DNA of 6,377 nucleotides from Pseudomonadota bacterium (lineage in GTDB: Bacteria > Pseudomonadota > Alphaproteobacteria > Rhizobiales > Beijerinckiaceae): assembly GCA_021812505.1 (NCBI GenBank), contig JAKANG010000099.1, positions 1 to 6,377 on the forward strand. Direction: 5' to 3'. The notes under the pieces are model-generated. The model was not told the DNA's origin, did no database searches, and was given only the letters and a program-made list of their open reading frames with translations. A program made the position numbers and the translations under genes. Shown here in pieces: positions 3,895 through 6,377 of the stretch (its first letter is position 1; each line of letters begins with the position of its first letter).

Positions 3895-6377
3895 ATGGGC
3901 GCCTTTACCGACCTGTTCATCCGCCGTCCGGTGCTCGCGACCGTCGTGAGCCTGCTGATCCTGCTCGTCGGCGCGCAGGCCGGATTCAATCTGCAGATCC
4001 GGCAATATCCGGCCCTGTCCTCGGCGACCATCACCATCACCACGACCTATCCGGGCGCCAACGCCGACCTCATCAAGGGCTTCATCACCACGCCGATCGA
4101 ACAGGCGGTGGCGAGCGCCGAGGGCATCGACACGCTCGTCTCCAATTCGCAACAGAACGTCTCGACGATCACCCTCAACCTGCGGCTCAACGCCGATGTC
4201 GACCGCGCCATGACCGATGTGCTCGCCAAGGTGGCGCAGGTCAAATATCTCCTGCCGAAGGAGGCCAATGACCCGGTCGTGATCAAGCAGACGGGGCAGG
4301 GCACGGCGCTGCTCTACATGTCCTTCAATTCCGACGTTCTGAGCGCTGCGCAGATCACCGACTACATCACCCGGGTCGTGCAGCCGCGCTTGCAGACGAT
4401 CGACGGCGTCGCCAGCGCCCAGATCATCGGCGGCCAGAATTTCGCCATGCGCGTCTGGCTCGATCCGGACAGGATGGCGGCGCGCGGCGTCACCGCGTCC
4501 GATATCCGCAACGCCCTGATCGCCAATAATTTCACCTCCGCGGCGGGCCAGATCAAGAGCGACTTCACCCAGACCAGCATCAACGCTTTGACCTCGCTCG
4601 AAACGGCGCAGGCCTTCGCGCAGCTCGTCGTCTACAACAAGGGCGACGCCCTGGTGAAGCTGGGCGACGTCGCCCATATCGAGCTGGGCCCGGAAAGCGT
4701 CGACTCGTCGGCCGTGTTCGACGGGTTGAAGGCCGTCTTCATCGGCGTCTATGCGACGCCGACCGCCAACCCGCTCACCGTCATCGAGGATGTGCGCAAG
4801 GCGTTCCCCTCGATCGAGGCGGCGCTGCCGGCGGGCGTGAAGGGCGCCATCGCCTATGATGCGACCGAATTCATTCGCGCCTCGATCCATGAGGTCGCCA
4901 AGACCCTGATCGAGGCGGGCGCCATCGTCGTCGTCGTCATCTTCCTGTTCCTCGGCGACCTGCGCTCGACGCTGATCCCCATCGTCACCATTCCGCTGTC
5001 GCTGATCGGCGTCATGATGTTCATGCTGCTGCTCGGCTATTCGATCAATCTGCTGACGCTGCTCGCCTTCGTGCTGGCGATCGGCCTCGTGGTGGATGAC
5101 GCCATCGTCGTGGTCGAAAATATCTACCGCCATATCGAGGAAGGCCATTCGCCGAAACAGGCGGCCCTGCTCGGGGCGCGGGAAATCGCCGCGCCGGTCG
5201 TCGGCATGACCATCACGCTGGCCGCGGTCTATGCGCCGATCGGCTTCGTCTCCGGCCTTTCGGGCGCGCTGTTCAAGGAATTCGCCTTCACGCTCGCCGG
5301 CGCCGTCGTGGTGTCCGGCTTCATCGCGCTGACGCTGTCGCCGATGATGTGCTCGAAACTCCTGAAGCCGCACGAGCGCCATCTGCCGGGAGCCGGGCGC
5401 AAGGGCCGGCGCAGCCTCGTCGAGTTTCTCGACGACCTGTTCGAGGCCTTGCGCCAACGCTACGAGCGGCTGCTTCACCGGACGTTGAACTTCCGCGCCC
5501 TGACCATCCTGATCCTCGTCGGCGTGCTGGCGCTGACCGGCGTGCTTTACGTTACGACGCCGCGCGAACTGGCGCCGGAGGAAGACCAGGGCCTGCTGCT
5601 GACCATGGTCAAGACGCCGCAATACGCCAATCTCGATTACCTCGAAACGGTCACCGCGCGATTGCAGAAGGACGTCTTCGACAAGGTTCCGGAAAAGGAG
5701 CATGTCTTCGTCATCAACGGCTCGCAGGGCGTCAATACCGGCATCGCCGGCATGCTGCTCAAGCCCTGGAGCGAGCGCCAGCGCACGCAGAGCCAGATCC
5801 TCCAGAGCCTCCAGCCGATGATGGCCGACCAGACCGGCGCGCAGGTCTTCGCCTTCGCGCTGCCGTCGCTGCCCGGCTCGACCGGCGGCCCGCCGGTGCA
5901 GTTCGTCATCCGCAGCGCGGGTGATTACCGCACCCTCGCCGAAGTGCTGCAGAAGCTCCAGACCGAAGCGCAGAAGAGCGGCCTCTTCATCTTCACCGAC
6001 GGCGACCTGAAATTCGACACGCCGCAGGTCGAGGTGAAGATCGACGCCGCCAAGGCGTCGAGCCTCGGCGTGACCATGCAGGACATCGGCGCGACGCTCG
6101 CAACCTTCCTTGGCGGCAATTACGTCAACCGCTTCGACCTCGGCGGCCGCTCCTACCAGGTCATTCCCCAGGCGCCGCGCGATTTCCGCCTGACCAACGA
6201 CTGGCTGCGGCGCTACCAGCTGCGCACGGCGGGCGGAACGCTGATCCCGCTTTCGACGGTGGTGACCATCGAGGAAAAGACGCAGCCCAATGCTCTGACC
6301 AGTTTCCAGCAGCTCAATTCGGCGACGCTCTCGGGCGTGCCCTTCCCCGGCCATACGCTCGGCGAGGCGCTCGGCTT
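3895..6377 (+). CDS. RND multidrug efflux inner-membrane pump (AcrB/MexI-type), cut by right edge
   Basis: This frame is open from ATG 3895 to the window end: 827 complete codons of a protein usually about 1,020-1,050 residues. It is a proton-driven hydrophobe/amphiphile efflux (HAE1) pump of the inner membrane. TM1 is about 10-30 after FIRRPVLATV, then the first large periplasmic loop with QYPALSSATITITTTYPGA. TM2-TM6 span about 336-487. The TM4 motif GLVVDDAIVVVENIYRHIEEG includes D401-D402, the proton-relay aspartates matching AcrB D407-D408. TM7 is about 533-553, followed by PRELAPEEDQGLLLTM and, later, the NTGIAGMLLKPWSER block of the second periplasmic loop. The window ends inside that loop, so TM8-TM12 and the TM10 lysine cannot be checked. 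The start is 11 bases after the adaptor stop; GAGG overlapping that stop (3882-3885) lies 9 bases upstream, which supports translation of both genes from one mRNA. Exact subfamily and substrates are uncertain. Confidence 0.97.
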   Translation, partial: MGAFTDLFIRRPVLATVVSLLILLVGAQAGFNLQIRQYPALSSATITITTTYPGANADLIKGFITTPIEQAVASAEGIDTLVSNSQQNVSTITLNLRLNADVDRAMTDVLAKVAQVKYLLPKEANDPVVIKQTGQGTALLYMSFNSDVLSAAQITDYITRVVQPRLQTIDGVASAQIIGGQNFAMRVWLDPDRMAARGVTASDIRNALIANNFTSAAGQIKSDFTQTSINALTSLETAQAFAQLVVYNKGDALVKLGDVAHIELGPESVDSSAVFDGLKAVFIGVYATPTANPLTVIEDVRKAFPSIEAALPAGVKGAIAYDATEFIRASIHEVAKTLIEAGAIVVVVIFLFLGDLRSTLIPIVTIPLSLIGVMMFMLLLGYSINLLTLLAFVLAIGLVVDDAIVVVENIYRHIEEGHSPKQAALLGAREIAAPVVGMTITLAAVYAPIGFVSGLSGALFKEFAFTLAGAVVVSGFIALTLSPMMCSKLLKPHERHLPGAGRKGRRSLVEFLDDLFEALRQRYERLLHRTLNFRALTILILVGVLALTGVLYVTTPRELAPEEDQGLLLTMVKTPQYANLDYLETVTARLQKDVFDKVPEKEHVFVINGSQGVNTGIAGMLLKPWSERQRTQSQILQSLQPMMADQTGAQVFAFALPSLPGSTGGPPVQFVIRSAGDYRTLAEVLQKLQTEAQKSGLFIFTDGDLKFDTPQVEVKIDAAKASSLGVTMQDIGATLATFLGGNYVNRFDLGGRSYQVIPQAPRDFRLTNDWLRRYQLRTAGGTLIPLSTVVTIEEKTQPNALTSFQQLNSATLSGVPFPGHTLGEALG

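Noticed and set aside
4924..4939. A GTC-type triplet repeat in the pump gene.
   Set aside because: It encodes a valine run within TM2 of the RND pump; ordinary hydrophobic codon use explains it.
3811..6354. An 847-codon open frame on the minus strand, opposite the RND pump gene.
   Set aside because: Its product is dominated by R, D, G, E and H with low-complexity stretches and no recognisable domain. It lies antisense to an unmistakable RND pump with conserved motifs. Long antisense frames are expected from the codon bias of GC-rich genes.

Overview
The window is GC-rich DNA with alphaproteobacterial character, probably Hyphomicrobiales (Rhizobiales). This is inferred from codon usage and from the gene families present; no rRNA or other taxonomic marker is in the window. 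Five protein genes can be supported. Two of them run off the edges: the left-edge gene at its C-terminus and the right-edge gene at its C-terminus.

Layout. Bases 1-456 (minus strand) hold the first 152 residues of a circularly permuted type 2 ATP-grasp protein. Bases 457-759 are a non-coding gap that holds the probable promoter region of that gene, with short TTTGACA-type repeats. Bases 760-1635 (minus) encode an XRE-type regulator with an MmyB/MltR-like ligand-binding domain. A short divergent control region (1636-1729) separates it from an NAD(P)-binding SDR/epimerase-like protein on the plus strand (1730-2626). After a 126-base gap come two tightly spaced plus-strand genes: a membrane-anchored periplasmic adaptor (2753-3883) and an RND inner-membrane efflux pump (3895 to the right edge, missing about its last fifth).

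How the parts work together. The regulator and the SDR form a divergent pair of a common kind, in which the regulator probably controls the SDR and itself in response to a small hydrophobic ligand. The region between them carries two near-copies of an 18-19 base dyad-like sequence, the best operator candidate in the window. The adaptor and pump genes are separated by 11 bases and form one operon for a tripartite drug or solvent efflux system. No outer-membrane factor and no TetR-type repressor is visible, and either could lie beyond the edge. Whether the SDR and efflux genes are co-transcribed is open: the gap holds only a weak hairpin and no clear promoter.

I see no mobile element, CRISPR array, tRNA or rRNA, and no evidence for a wholly new system. 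The points most worth a second look are the tandem operator-like repeat, the possibly near-leaderless regulator mRNA, and the repeats upstream of the ATP-grasp gene.
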